Of a DNA stretch of 64,000 bases, positions 44,138 through 53,446 are shown one piece after another; the first letter of the stretch is position 1; each line of letters begins with the position of its first letter. The DNA comes from Defluviibacillus sp043739385 (GTDB lineage Bacteria > Pseudomonadota > Gammaproteobacteria > Burkholderiales > Burkholderiaceae_C), in NCBI GenBank assembly GCA_043739385.1, contig JAYUED010000027.1, positions 1-64,000 of the forward strand, given 5' to 3'. Below the pieces are notes generated by a model. It had not been told where the DNA came from. It made no database searches and saw only the letters and a program-made list of their open reading frames with translations. The position numbers were made by a program, and so were the translations under genes.

Positions 44138-45685
44138 TTATTGGTCATGGCTGGCACTGGACTTGCCGATGTCAGCCTTGATCAGGTAACTGTTGCGCGC
44201 AGCGTATTTCTCGCCGACTTCAAGACCGCTGAGGACTTCGGTCATCTTGCCGTCGCTGCGACCCAGTTGAAGGGGGCGGGCTTCAAAGCTGTCGCCATAA
44301 CGCCCAAATACCACGGGTACATCGCGCAGTGTCTGCACCGCTTCCGATAACACTGCGACGGGCACGTCGGCCTGTGCAGACACCAGTGCCACGTTGACGG
44401 GCAAGCCAGGGTGCCAAATACCTTTAGGGTTTGGCAACACGATCCGGGCGACAGCCGTTTTGGTCTGAGTGCCCAGCAAGGCACCGACATAAGCGACTGT
44501 GCCAGTGGCGCTGGCGTCAAATGCTGCGGCTTTGACGGTGGCAGTTTGACCAGTTTTAACGGTGTTGAGGTCTTTTGCGTAGATGTTCAACTCGACCCAG
44601 ACGGTGGACAAATCGGCCACTGTGAAGATGTTAGCGTCGTCCTTCACGACTTCTCCTGCAGAGATTTTTTTGGCCGTGATTACGCCGTCAATTGGGGATC
44701 GAATTTCATAGCGGGTCAGCTGTCCTGGGGTGGCTGCTTGTGCGCCCAAGGAAGACAGCTTTTCACGGGCTAGCTGTTCGGCGATTTCTGCTTCTTGCAT
44801 CACCTGCTGCGCTTGCTGATAGTCTTGCTTTGCAGAAATTTTATCTTCCCACAGTTTCTTTTCCCGCTCAAAGGAGAGACGCGCTAAGTCCAAGCGTTTT
44901 TTCGCCGCCATCAATTCGCTGCGCTGCTCGGCTAGCATTTGACTGGAAAGGATCGCCAGCACTTGGCCACGGTGAACTTTGTCACCCACACTGACCGGCA
45001 CCCGCTCCACCAAACCCGTCAATCGGGGTACCACCTGCACGGTACGGTCTTGATTAAAGCCAACTTCTCCGGTCAGTTGAAGCTCCGATGCGATACGGGC
45101 TGGCCCTACCGTTGAGATTTCAATGCCACTGCTTTTGAGCTGCACATCGGTCAAGTTGACGCGGCTCTCAACTTGTTCGTATGTGAAGGCATAGGACTTC
45201 CCATCGTACTGCGAGGCAATCTGTACCGTGAACGAATGCGGCTCTTCCACCGTAGCGTTTCCCTTTAAAAAGTCTTGCTCAGTTAGAAAGCTGAAGGTCT
45301 GCGCCTTGCGACCTAGCCGCTCTAACGTCACGCTGACTTGGCTGGATATAGGCGTAAGGGGTTTGCCATTTTGGTAGGTGTAGACGCGAAACTGGGGTTC
45401 TGTGTTTGTTTCAAAAATTATCAGTTCCAGGCCATAGCCATCGCGGGTAAAGAGTTTTCCACCATGGGGGCCTTTGGTCGGTTTCGAGCCTTCATCAGTG
45501 CGGGCTTTATCGCCATAGCTTGTGGCTTGTGGATGCGCTTTTTGGCCGTGTTCTGGTTGCGTGATTGGCCCACTGCCGCGCAAAATGGAAAACCCAGCAC
45601 CTGCGCCCAGCCCAAGTAGCAGGAGGATCGCGATCAGTTGTTTCTTGCTTATCGGCGGGATAGTTTTTGTTATTTGAGTGCTCAT
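44138..45685 (-). CDS. czcB: Metal efflux RND periplasmic adaptor, CzcB family
   Basis: This 515-residue membrane-fusion protein has an N-terminal anchor helix (about 16-36), a His-containing linker and a CzcB-type metal-sensing segment beginning GPHGGKLF. Coiled-coil, lipoyl and β-barrel domains follow (RSPIDGVITAKKISAGEVV, LSTVWVELNIYAKDL). It bridges CzcA and the outer-membrane factor. It is longer than plain adaptors because of the extra N-terminal domain, as in CzcB. It lies between czcC (nine bases upstream) and czcA. Confidence 0.93.
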   Translation of the reverse strand: MSTQITKTIPPISKKQLIAILLLLGLGAGAGFSILRGSGPITQPEHGQKAHPQATSYGDKARTDEGSKPTKGPHGGKLFTRDGYGLELIIFETNTEPQFRVYTYQNGKPLTPISSQVSVTLERLGRKAQTFSFLTEQDFLKGNATVEEPHSFTVQIASQYDGKSYAFTYEQVESRVNLTDVQLKSSGIEISTVGPARIASELQLTGEVGFNQDRTVQVVPRLTGLVERVPVSVGDKVHRGQVLAILSSQMLAEQRSELMAAKKRLDLARLSFEREKKLWEDKISAKQDYQQAQQVMQEAEIAEQLAREKLSSLGAQAATPGQLTRYEIRSPIDGVITAKKISAGEVVKDDANIFTVADLSTVWVELNIYAKDLNTVKTGQTATVKAAAFDASATGTVAYVGALLGTQTKTAVARIVLPNPKGIWHPGLPVNVALVSAQADVPVAVLSEAVQTLRDVPVVFGRYGDSFEARPLQLGRSDGKMTEVLSGLEVGEKYAARNSYLIKADIGKSSASHDQ

Positions 45686-45694
45686 AATGGACTC

Positions 45695-47014
45695 CTAATT
45701 CTTAGTGAGGTGTGGCTTGGCGTCACTGAGCAAGCGCTCAATCTCGGCCGCTGCGCGGTGCGTTTGCCCTAAGGCCCGCAAGTACTGTGTCTTGGCTTGA
45801 ACCAAGGTGCGCTGTGCGTCCAAGGTTTCCAGGTAGCTGAATTTGCCAGCCTCAAAGCCTTGGGTCGCCGCACTGAACGCACTTTGAGCGCCGGGCAGCA
45901 CCTCGCTGCTGAAAGCTTCCACCTCACTGCGACTGGCGATCAAGCGTTCTCTGGCCTGCTGGAGTTCGGTTTGCAAGCGGAGTTGGAGGGCGACCAGCTC
46001 ATCCCTGGCCTTTTCTTCACGTCGTAAGGCTTCGAGCAAGTTGCCCTGGTTGTTGTCAAACACGGGCAAGGGCATGGATACCCCGAACAGGAGTTGGTTA
46101 TGCTGGTCTGCCGCGCGCTTGACGCCCAGACTGACTGTGGGGTTGGGGGTGCGCTTGGCCTGCTCAAGGTCTTTGAGCGCTTGCTTTCTACGTACTTCAA
46201 ACTCGGCACGCTGTATAGCCGGTGCCAGCGACAAACGCTGCTCCAGTGCGGCCTGTGAGGGCACCTCTGGTAACTTGTCCACCGCATCGTCGGCCCGCTC
46301 AAACCGTGGATAGGCGTTGCCCCATAACGCGGACAACTTTTGGCGGGCCAGGCGCAAATCGCTTTGGGCTCGCGACAATTCAATGCGCACACTGGCTTCT
46401 GCCACCCGGGCTTTCACCTCATCAACAGGCGATATTTTCCCCGCTTGAACGCGTTTGCTCGTGGCGTCCGTGGCGCGTTTGACGGTATCCAGCGTGCTTT
46501 GCGCGAGCCGTACGCGCTCTTGGGCTGTCAGCACATCAAAGTAGGCTGAAATCACGTTGGCGCGCACTTCTCCATGGCGAAGGGCTAGTTCAGCCAAGGC
46601 GACTTGACGACCCTGTTCCGATGCGTCGATTCTGGCGGCCCGCTTGCCACCAAGTTCAATCGGTAAGTTCAACTGAAAGGCAGAGCTTCGCGTGGTCGCC
46701 CGCGTATCTTCCTGGGCAAAAGCCAGTTCGGGATTAGGTCGCCCACGGGCTTGTAGGAGTGCGCCTTCGGTACTCTCATATTCACGTTGGGCTACAGCAA
46801 TATCAGGGCTGCTTGCCAGCGAAAACTCAATAGCCGAGGCCAAAGAAAGGGGGCTACTTGGTTCTGTAAAACGGCCTTCATTGGAGCTGACTACAGATTG
46901 CGCAGAGGCCAGCGAAGGGCAGGCGATGGCCAGAACGCCTACAGAAAAAAATACAGGGAACAGTACCGAAAGTAATACAGGAAGTAATGCAGCAGATCGC
47001 ATCGAACTCTCCAA
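45695..47014 (-). CDS. czcC: TolC-family outer-membrane factor, CzcC
   Basis: This 439-residue protein has an N-terminal signal sequence (cleavage near ASAQS) and the two repeats of the TolC/OEP family, which form an outer-membrane β-barrel and periplasmic α-helical tunnel (QLNLPIELGGKRAARI and FGVSMPLPVFDNNQG are typical of CzcC). It completes the CzcCBA pump. The czcI-like gene precedes it by 82 bases. Confidence 0.92.
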   Translation of the reverse strand: MESSMRSAALLPVLLSVLFPVFFSVGVLAIACPSLASAQSVVSSNEGRFTEPSSPLSLASAIEFSLASSPDIAVAQREYESTEGALLQARGRPNPELAFAQEDTRATTRSSAFQLNLPIELGGKRAARIDASEQGRQVALAELALRHGEVRANVISAYFDVLTAQERVRLAQSTLDTVKRATDATSKRVQAGKISPVDEVKARVAEASVRIELSRAQSDLRLARQKLSALWGNAYPRFERADDAVDKLPEVPSQAALEQRLSLAPAIQRAEFEVRRKQALKDLEQAKRTPNPTVSLGVKRAADQHNQLLFGVSMPLPVFDNNQGNLLEALRREEKARDELVALQLRLQTELQQARERLIASRSEVEAFSSEVLPGAQSAFSAATQGFEAGKFSYLETLDAQRTLVQAKTQYLRALGQTHRAAAEIERLLSDAKPHLTKN

Positions 47015-47096
47015 GTTGTTAAAAACAAAGGGGAAGAATTCGGCGAAACGTCAGGTGTTCAGAGTTTTAAAAATGAAGGTAAACCGTCTCGCCGAA

Positions 47097-47459
47097 TCAA
47101 ACGAGATGCTGCCAATTGGGGCGATCAGGTGTGGTCGATAGGGCCGAAGTCATTCGGCCCGAATACGGCGCTTCCAAGTTAAAGCGCATGTGCGGCGAAG
47201 GCACAACTACCACCTCCAGCAGAACCGCAGCACAGCAAGGGTGGCAAAAGCTGCAATCGCCATCCACTACCAAAGGTGATTTGATGGGCTTGGATGCGCT
47301 GTGGTCAAGATTCCCTACCTTGATCTGATGGTTGTGGTCATGGTGCCCAAAGTGCTGAGCAGATGGACCACTTTCATGCTGGCAATAGCTGCTTGCTGCA
47401 GTCCAAGTGGCTTGCAGTGGCAGAAATACCAACAGAAAGATTGTGAACCAGCGACGCAT
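47097..47459 (-). CDS. czcI: CzcI-like small periplasmic protein
   Basis: This 120-residue protein has a signal peptide (MRRWFTIFLLVFLPLQATWTA) and a mature part with His/Cys clusters (SYCQHE, HFGHHDHNH, CSFCHPCC) and a DRPNWQHL ending. This layout is typical of CzcI-family proteins encoded at the head of czc operons, where they are thought to modulate czc expression or bind periplasmic metal. The position directly before czcC supports the assignment. Confidence 0.8.
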   Translation of the reverse strand: MRRWFTIFLLVFLPLQATWTAASSYCQHESGPSAQHFGHHDHNHQIKVGNLDHSASKPIKSPLVVDGDCSFCHPCCAAVLLEVVVVPSPHMRFNLEAPYSGRMTSALSTTPDRPNWQHLV

Positions 47460-47509
47460 TGGTAGATTGTAAGTGCTCGGTGGATCGAGAGGATGTGGCG
47501 TTGATGCGC

Positions 47510-47872
47510 TCAGGCCCCTAGTGCGATGTCCGCCATCAAGTCCAGCAAGCGTGCATCTTCACCCACCGAGATTTTGACCTCAACGGGCACCGCAGGGTGG
47601 GCCAATCGCAACGCTTCTAACAAGACGGGCAGGTCTTCGCGAGCATGTTTTCCCACACCAAGAAACATGGGAAGTATGCATAATTGATCAGCGCCTTCAG
47701 CTATTAATTGTGTAGCAAATGTAAGTAAGTCAGGTTCACTGAGTTCCAGGTACGCGCAGCCGACCAGACTGTTGGGCGAGCGGGCTTTGATCCGGGCCGC
47801 GACGGATTCAATGGGGCCACGCCACAGCGGATCACGTGATCCGTGGGCGAACAAGATGATGCCTTGCTTCAT
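47510..47872 (-). CDS. cbiX: Sirohydrochlorin chelatase-like protein, CbiX/SirB family
   Basis: This 120-residue single-domain chelatase has the motif LFAHGSRD with H10 and LGVGKHAREDLP with H76, the two metal-binding histidines expected for short CbiX enzymes. It would insert cobalt or iron into sirohydrochlorin for cobalamin or siroheme. It sits downstream of lptG and upstream of czcI with short gaps. No other tetrapyrrole gene is present in the window. Confidence 0.85.
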   Translation of the reverse strand: MKQGIILFAHGSRDPLWRGPIESVAARIKARSPNSLVGCAYLELSEPDLLTFATQLIAEGADQLCILPMFLGVGKHAREDLPVLLEALRLAHPAVPVEVKISVGEDARLLDLMADIALGA

Positions 47873-47915
47873 GAGGGGGTTCCTAACTATGGAGGACTAT
47901 GGAGGTCAACAAGGT

Positions 47916-49076
47916 TTAGCGCTGCAGCACCAGCCAGCTGAAGGCGGCCAGTGACAGCAGCGAGTAGATAAGTCCTGGTGCGGCGGCAGTTAGCCAGGGT
48001 TCCCAGTGGCGCAGGTTGCCGACATGGCCGAATACGTTATTCACCAAAAAGAAACTGATGCCGATCATCACGCCGCCAAACACGTAGGTGGTGATACCCG
48101 ATGTGCGAAAGTGGAGGTAAGCAAATGGCAAGGCCAGTACAACCATCACAAGACAGGCCAATGGATAGAAGACCTTTTTCCAGAATTCGATCTCATAGCG
48201 TTGGGCCGATTGGCCGTTGGCATTCAGGTGCCGGATGTACTGGAACAAATCTAACGTGGCCATACGTTCCGGCTTGAGCAGGGCGACAGACACCATTTCT
48301 GCTGTGATTTCTGTGGGCCAGCGGAAGCTGGGAATATGAGCGCGGGAAATTTGAAGGCGCGTGCTAGTGGCGTTTGGCGCTGACTCAGGCACAGGCAAGC
48401 CGTGAGGTACTGCTTTTGGTGCGTTAGATTGAAATTCATTACGGTCGGCATCTTCCAGCAGCCAGGCTTCGTCTTGGTCAAAGCTTGCTTTGGGTGCCGT
48501 GGTTTGCGATACCAGTGCACCTTTGCCATCAAATTCAAAAATGCGCACGCCAAGAAGATTGCCGTTGGGGGCAATGCTGGCCACGTTGACGGCATAAGAC
48601 TGGTATTGCTGGCGCTCTTTGAGCCATGCACCCGTTTGCCCAGTGGTTATGTTTCCTTCAAAGCGCGATTTGAGAAGCTGTGCGGTGCGGTCACTTAAAG
48701 GCGCAAGGTAGTCGCCACAGAGAAAAGTCAGCACCACAAAACCTAGCCCCAGTAACAGCAGCGTGTGCAATGCCCGCCATGGCCCTAGGCCGCTGGTGCG
48801 CAAAATGGTGTATTCCGAACTTTGGGCAAAGCGTGACATCACAAAAATGGTGCCAATCAGCACCACGATAGGCAGCAGTTCGTAGAGGTGGCTAGGTACC
48901 AGCAGCGTGACGTACAAAAACGCGTAACCCACGCTGTAGCCTTTGGCACCGCTGCGGCCTACGGCCTGCATTTCATCCACCAGATCGAAGAAAAAGAACA
49001 GCGCCAAAAATCCCAGCGTCACGTAAGCGATGGAGATCAGTACTTCACGGTAAATCAAGCGGCGTATGGTCTTCAT
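47916..49076 (-). CDS. lptG: LPS export ABC transporter permease LptG
   Basis: This 386-residue YjgQ-family permease works with LptF and LptB to extract lipopolysaccharide from the inner membrane. It has membrane helices near both ends (about 13-33, 60-85, 100-120 and three between 300 and 382) around a periplasmic β-jellyroll domain. It overlaps lptF by four bases, the usual arrangement. FHVGNLR-like VFGHVGNLRHWEPWL and AAPGLIYSLLSL at the end are LptG-typical. Confidence 0.93.
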   Translation of the reverse strand: MKTIRRLIYREVLISIAYVTLGFLALFFFFDLVDEMQAVGRSGAKGYSVGYAFLYVTLLVPSHLYELLPIVVLIGTIFVMSRFAQSSEYTILRTSGLGPWRALHTLLLLGLGFVVLTFLCGDYLAPLSDRTAQLLKSRFEGNITTGQTGAWLKERQQYQSYAVNVASIAPNGNLLGVRIFEFDGKGALVSQTTAPKASFDQDEAWLLEDADRNEFQSNAPKAVPHGLPVPESAPNATSTRLQISRAHIPSFRWPTEITAEMVSVALLKPERMATLDLFQYIRHLNANGQSAQRYEIEFWKKVFYPLACLVMVVLALPFAYLHFRTSGITTYVFGGVMIGISFFLVNNVFGHVGNLRHWEPWLTAAAPGLIYSLLSLAAFSWLVLQR

Positions 49077-50227
49077 GGCTGATGGATGGTGTCATCGTGC
49101 GCCGCTGGCATAGCTTGTCTTCGGGTAGGCAGTAAGTAGCGCCACGACCAATTGAAGTGCAGCTTGGCAATCCACAGCCAAACCAGCACGAAGGTGCTGC
49201 CATGCAGGCCCAACGTCACCCCAGTGAAGCTGACCCGTCCGGTAGCAATCCAGGTTTGCCCCAGGTTGAGCAGCTGGAACACCAAAAAAAATGCAAATGC
49301 TGCAAACAGCATGTTGCCGCTGCGTCCCGCACGTGGATTGCTTGTGGCGGCTGCCAGTGCCAGTCCGACAAAGTTCAGTGAGGCCAGCACTAACCCCACA
49401 CGCCACGCGAGTTGACCCAGGTTGGTGGGTGTGGGCTCGCGCAGTAAAGTAAGGGTAGTGCGTGCTGCCGCGGGTATTTCGCTGACACTGGTGCTGGTAT
49501 CGGTGCCTAACTGGGTGCCATACACCTCAAATTCACTGATTTTGATTCGCTTGTCGCCCACGCTGCTCTCTAGGCGCTGACCATGGTTGAGGATCAAAAA
49601 CTTACCTTCTATGGCGCCTTGTTTTGCCCCTTTTTGCAGCACTTCAATGTGCCCACTCAGCGCGCTGGTGATGGCGTCTTTGCCGAGGTCACTGGCGGAG
49701 ATGAAGATGTTTCTGCCTGACAAGGCATCAGGTGAGGCTTTGTCGATAAAAAACACTTTTTTGCCACCTGCAGACTCTTGAAACTGCCCTGGCGAGACAC
49801 GGTCCAGGTCGCCACGTTTCTCAAAACGGTTTTTCATGTCTTGCGTTTGCTGGGTGGACCAGGGAGACACGACCAATGTCAGTAAGCCAATCACCAGTAA
49901 AACGGGCCACGCGAAGCGGAATGTGGGTGCTATAAAGCCCCCCAGCCCTTTGCCACCAGTGAACCAAATCACCATTTCGCTGTCACGGTACATACGCGAG
50001 ACAGTGCCCACAATGGAGACAGAGAGGCTCAGGGACAAAATCGCTGACAGCTGGCCCAGCACCGTGTACCACATCACGACCATCAGATCAGAGGGGTCTA
50101 CGCCGCCGCGCGAGGTTAGGCCCAGAACGCGAAACAGTGTCATCGTCATCACAATGGTGAGCAGCACGACAAAGGTGGCGCCAAAGCTGCGTGCCAGCTC
50201 TTTACGAAGTGAGGATTGAAAAAGCAT
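49073..50227 (-). CDS. lptF: LPS export ABC transporter permease LptF
   Basis: This 384-residue YjgP-family permease is the partner of LptG. It starts with MLFQSSLRKELARSFGATFVVLL and contains six predicted membrane helices flanking a large periplasmic domain (VSPGQFQESAGGKKVFFIDK). The ATPase LptB is not in the window. Divergently, an ArnT-like glycosyltransferase gene begins after 98 bases. In many relatives pepA lies directly there. Confidence 0.93.
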   Translation of the reverse strand: MLFQSSLRKELARSFGATFVVLLTIVMTMTLFRVLGLTSRGGVDPSDLMVVMWYTVLGQLSAILSLSLSVSIVGTVSRMYRDSEMVIWFTGGKGLGGFIAPTFRFAWPVLLVIGLLTLVVSPWSTQQTQDMKNRFEKRGDLDRVSPGQFQESAGGKKVFFIDKASPDALSGRNIFISASDLGKDAITSALSGHIEVLQKGAKQGAIEGKFLILNHGQRLESSVGDKRIKISEFEVYGTQLGTDTSTSVSEIPAAARTTLTLLREPTPTNLGQLAWRVGLVLASLNFVGLALAAATSNPRAGRSGNMLFAAFAFFLVFQLLNLGQTWIATGRVSFTGVTLGLHGSTFVLVWLWIAKLHFNWSWRYLLPTRRQAMPAAHDDTIHQP

Positions 50228-50325
50228 CAGTTAGGCGGAGCAAAAAGACGAAGGTGACGTTAGGGTCGATGGTGTTTTGAAGCAAAATAAAGTGTGTCCA
50301 GTTATTTCCAGCCCCTACCCGCCTT

Positions 50326-51906
50326 ATGTCCGCGCCGCAAAGACCCCGCATACCGCCCATGACCGGGTCAATACCCGCCACAGAGTTCGCCAGCGGCAAC
50401 TATCCCTCCAAGTTTATCGCGTTCGTCCTGCTGGCCGTTGTGCTGGTTCGCCTGTGCACGCTGGGCGCTTACCCGCTGGGCAGTACCACCGAGCCGAGGT
50501 ATGCCGAAATTGCCCGCAAGATGCTGGAAACCGGAAACTGGGTCACACCCTGGTTTGACCACGGCGTACCTTTTTGGGGTAAACCTCCGCTTTCATTTTG
50601 GGGCAGTGCTGCCACGATGGCTTTGTTTGGCGTGAACGAGTTTGGCGCTAGGCTCGCCCCCTTTATGGCGGCTGTAGGCAGTGCAGCACTGTTTTGGGCT
50701 TGGCCAAGGGATGCACGCTTCAAAATGGCTTTACCGCTGGCGGCATCGGTGATTTTATTTTCCAGCGTGGTGGGATTTATTACTTCTGCAGCGGTGATGA
50801 CGGACATGTTCATGGCGTTCAGTACCACGCTATGTATGGTCGCGTTTTGGATAGCGGTGAATGACACGACTGCCCGGAGCGTGTGGCGCTGGCTATTTTT
50901 CGTCGGTGTGGCACTGGGACTGCTGGCCAAAGGGCCGGTGGCTACCGTGGTGACTGCGCTGGCGTTGGGGCTGTGGGCGCTGTGTACGGGCAGCTGGCTT
51001 AAAACTTGGCAACGCCTACCTTGGTTGCGGGGCACGTTGCTTACAGCTGTGCTGGCCTTGCCTTGGTACTTGCTGGCGGAGCACCGCACGCCAGGTTTTT
51101 TGCAGTACTTCATTGTTGGCGAGCATATCCAGCGGTTTTTAGTTAGCGGCTGGACGGGGGACTTGTACGGTCAGGGGCACGCTGAGTTACGTGGGCTGAT
51201 TTGGTTGTTCGGCGCCGGCGGATTTTTGCCTTGGACTCTGGTGACTGCGCTGGCGTTGGGGTTGCTATGGATGAGTCGTCGTGCTCAGAACGGAGAGGGC
51301 ACTGTCACCTTGACAGCTGCTCCACCTGTGTTTCGTTCTCAGGAATGGCCGTATCTGGTCGCGTGGACGGTTGCGCCGCTGGTGTTCTTTACCGCTGCGC
51401 GCAATATTCTGGAAGCCTATGTGCTGCCCGGTTTACCCGCGTTCGCGCTGTTGACCGTTGTGCTGGTGTTCGCCGCAGCTAAACAGTCGCCGTGGTTGTC
51501 ACGTGTGTGGCTTCTGGGGTTGGTGGCCCCAGTATTGTGGGTTGGCTGGTTGACGCTGTCTGATCAGCCTGAGCAGCGCTCACAGCGTGCTTTGTTACGG
51601 CGCTGGCCTGAAAACACGCCGCTGGTGTATTTTTACGTGCGGCCTTTGTCGGCCAATTTTTATTCGAAAGGTCAAGCCCAACTGGTCGATTCGCCTGCTG
51701 AGATTGCGCGATGGATGTCCAGCCCTAAGCCGGTGACTTTGGTCATGCAAGATACGCTTTTGCCCCAATTGATTGGGGATCGTTTGACGGCATGGCAAGT
51801 GGTGGGCAAGCACGCAGGCTTTACCATGTTGCAACACCGCTTAATCACACTCGATCAATCCAATACCTCTTTACCCCTTAACGCACCGATTACAGAAAGC
51901 AAATGA
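50326..51906 (+). CDS. ArnT-like glycosyltransferase family 39 membrane protein
   Basis: This 526-residue polytopic protein of the PMT/ArnT superfamily has the first-loop motif TTEPRYAEIARKMLETGNW, the counterpart of DETRYAE in ArnT, then GVPFWGKPPLSFW and about ten further hydrophobic helices. Such enzymes transfer a lipid-linked sugar onto lipid A or another periplasmic acceptor. The catalytic aspartate of the motif is Thr here, though Glu is kept. No arn sugar-synthesis genes are nearby, so the donor is unknown. Start ATG 50326 or 50359. The stop is three bases before pepA. Confidence 0.82.
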   Translation: MSAPQRPRIPPMTGSIPATEFASGNYPSKFIAFVLLAVVLVRLCTLGAYPLGSTTEPRYAEIARKMLETGNWVTPWFDHGVPFWGKPPLSFWGSAATMALFGVNEFGARLAPFMAAVGSAALFWAWPRDARFKMALPLAASVILFSSVVGFITSAAVMTDMFMAFSTTLCMVAFWIAVNDTTARSVWRWLFFVGVALGLLAKGPVATVVTALALGLWALCTGSWLKTWQRLPWLRGTLLTAVLALPWYLLAEHRTPGFLQYFIVGEHIQRFLVSGWTGDLYGQGHAELRGLIWLFGAGGFLPWTLVTALALGLLWMSRRAQNGEGTVTLTAAPPVFRSQEWPYLVAWTVAPLVFFTAARNILEAYVLPGLPAFALLTVVLVFAAAKQSPWLSRVWLLGLVAPVLWVGWLTLSDQPEQRSQRALLRRWPENTPLVYFYVRPLSANFYSKGQAQLVDSPAEIARWMSSPKPVTLVMQDTLLPQLIGDRLTAWQVVGKHAGFTMLQHRLITLDQSNTSLPLNAPITESK

Positions 51907-51909
51907 CCC

Positions 51910-53439
51910 ATGGATTTTGAACTCAAACAACTCGACTTGGCTGCCTCTGCTGCCCATAAATGCGATGCACTGGTGCTGCTGGTGGGGGAGTCGTTCACAG
52001 CGGGTCAAGACGAGGTGTCGTCGCTGATCGCTGCAGCCATCAAAGCGGACCATTTAAAACTGAAGGCGGGTAAGCTGCTCCAGCTGTACCTGAGCGCACC
52101 ATTTTTGGCCCACCGCGTGGTGCTGGTGGGTGCTGGGGATGGCTCGGCCAAACAAGTCAAAACAGCTGCGCAGGCCGCGATGAATGCACTTAAGTCCAGC
52201 CCTGCTAAACGCGTTTTAGTCTCGCTGACCTTGTTGTCCACGGTAGCACCAGCCAGCGCTGCTGCACTGCAAGCCGCTGTGTCGGGCGTGGCTGACGCAG
52301 GCTATACGTATACGGCCACCAAGAGTAAGCCTGAGCCGGTGGCGCTTCAAACAGTGGCGTTTGCTGTACACAGTACCGCGCAACTCAAACCCGCTTTTGA
52401 CAAAGCATGCGCGCTCGCCAATGGCGTTAACTTGGCCAAAGAGTGGGGTAATCTACCGCCTAATTTTGCAACCCCTACGCTGCTGGCGGATGCAGCCAAG
52501 GCGCTGAGCAAGAGTGGCAGTCCTGTGAAGTGCGAAGTGCTGACCGAGGGACAAATTGAAGCGTTGGGCATGGGCTCGTTTTTGGCTGTGGCCAAGGGCT
52601 CTGAAGAGCCACCACGCTTCATCGTCCTCAAGTACAACGGTGCAGCGAAGTCTGAAGCACCCACGGTGTTGGTAGGCAAGGGCATCACGTTTGACACAGG
52701 GGGTATTTCCATCAAACCCGCAGGCGACATGGATGAGATGAAGTACGACATGTGTGGCGCTGCCAGTGTCTTGGGCGTGTTCCGTGCGCTGGCTGATATT
52801 CGGCCTGCCATCAACGTTGTTGGACTGATTCCGAGTTGCGAAAATATGCCCGATGGCCGCGCGGTGAAACCTGGAGATGTAGTCACAAGCATGAGCGGCC
52901 AGACCATTGAGGTACTGAACACAGACGCCGAAGGTCGCTTGATTTTGTGCGATGCCCTGACTTACGCCGAGCGCTTCAAGCCCAAAGCTGTAATCGATAT
53001 TGCTACGTTGACAGGGGCTTGTGTGGTGGCGTTGGGTGGTGTGCGCAGTGGATTGTTCGCAACTGACGACAACCTGGCGCTTGCCTTGCAGGCAGCAGGA
53101 GAGGCTGCGCTTGATCCTTGCTGGCGCTTGCCGTTGGACGATGAATACGCAGAAGGTCTGAAGAGCAATTTTGCAGATGTGGCCAATGTGGGTGGGCGTG
53201 CAGGTGGCGCCATCACTGCTGCTAAATTTTTGCAACGCTTCACCAAAAAGTTTGCTTGGGCACATTTGGACATTGCAGGTACGGCATGGAAGAGTGGTGC
53301 TGCCAAAGGCTCAACCGGGCGGCCTGTAGGCTTGTTGTTGGACTACCTGCTTGGTCAGGTTCCTGCCGCCCCGCAAGTGGCGATAGTGCCAGTGGACGCG
53401 GCTCCACGTACCAAGCGCCGCGTCCCTAAAGCGGGATAA
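51910..53439 (+). CDS. pepA: Leucyl aminopeptidase (cytosol aminopeptidase) PepA
   Basis: This is an M17 metalloaminopeptidase, a hexamer that trims N-terminal residues and in E. coli also binds DNA in Xer recombination. The 509-residue protein has metal ligands and active-site residues K257, D262, K269, D280, D339, E341 and R343, in GKGITFDTGGISIKP and the signature NTDAEGRL. The proline/lysine-rich tail after about 490 is an extension. It is translated closely with the ArnT-like gene before it and holC after it. Confidence 0.96.
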   Translation: MDFELKQLDLAASAAHKCDALVLLVGESFTAGQDEVSSLIAAAIKADHLKLKAGKLLQLYLSAPFLAHRVVLVGAGDGSAKQVKTAAQAAMNALKSSPAKRVLVSLTLLSTVAPASAAALQAAVSGVADAGYTYTATKSKPEPVALQTVAFAVHSTAQLKPAFDKACALANGVNLAKEWGNLPPNFATPTLLADAAKALSKSGSPVKCEVLTEGQIEALGMGSFLAVAKGSEEPPRFIVLKYNGAAKSEAPTVLVGKGITFDTGGISIKPAGDMDEMKYDMCGAASVLGVFRALADIRPAINVVGLIPSCENMPDGRAVKPGDVVTSMSGQTIEVLNTDAEGRLILCDALTYAERFKPKAVIDIATLTGACVVALGGVRSGLFATDDNLALALQAAGEAALDPCWRLPLDDEYAEGLKSNFADVANVGGRAGGAITAAKFLQRFTKKFAWAHLDIAGTAWKSGAAKGSTGRPVGLLLDYLLGQVPAAPQVAIVPVDAAPRTKRRVPKAG

Positions 53440-53446
53440 GCCCCTG

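Noticed and set aside
52453..53265. A 270-codon open frame antisense to pepA
   Set aside because: It is fully opposite the M17 peptidase coding sequence and has the Cys/His-rich nonsense composition of a shadow frame.
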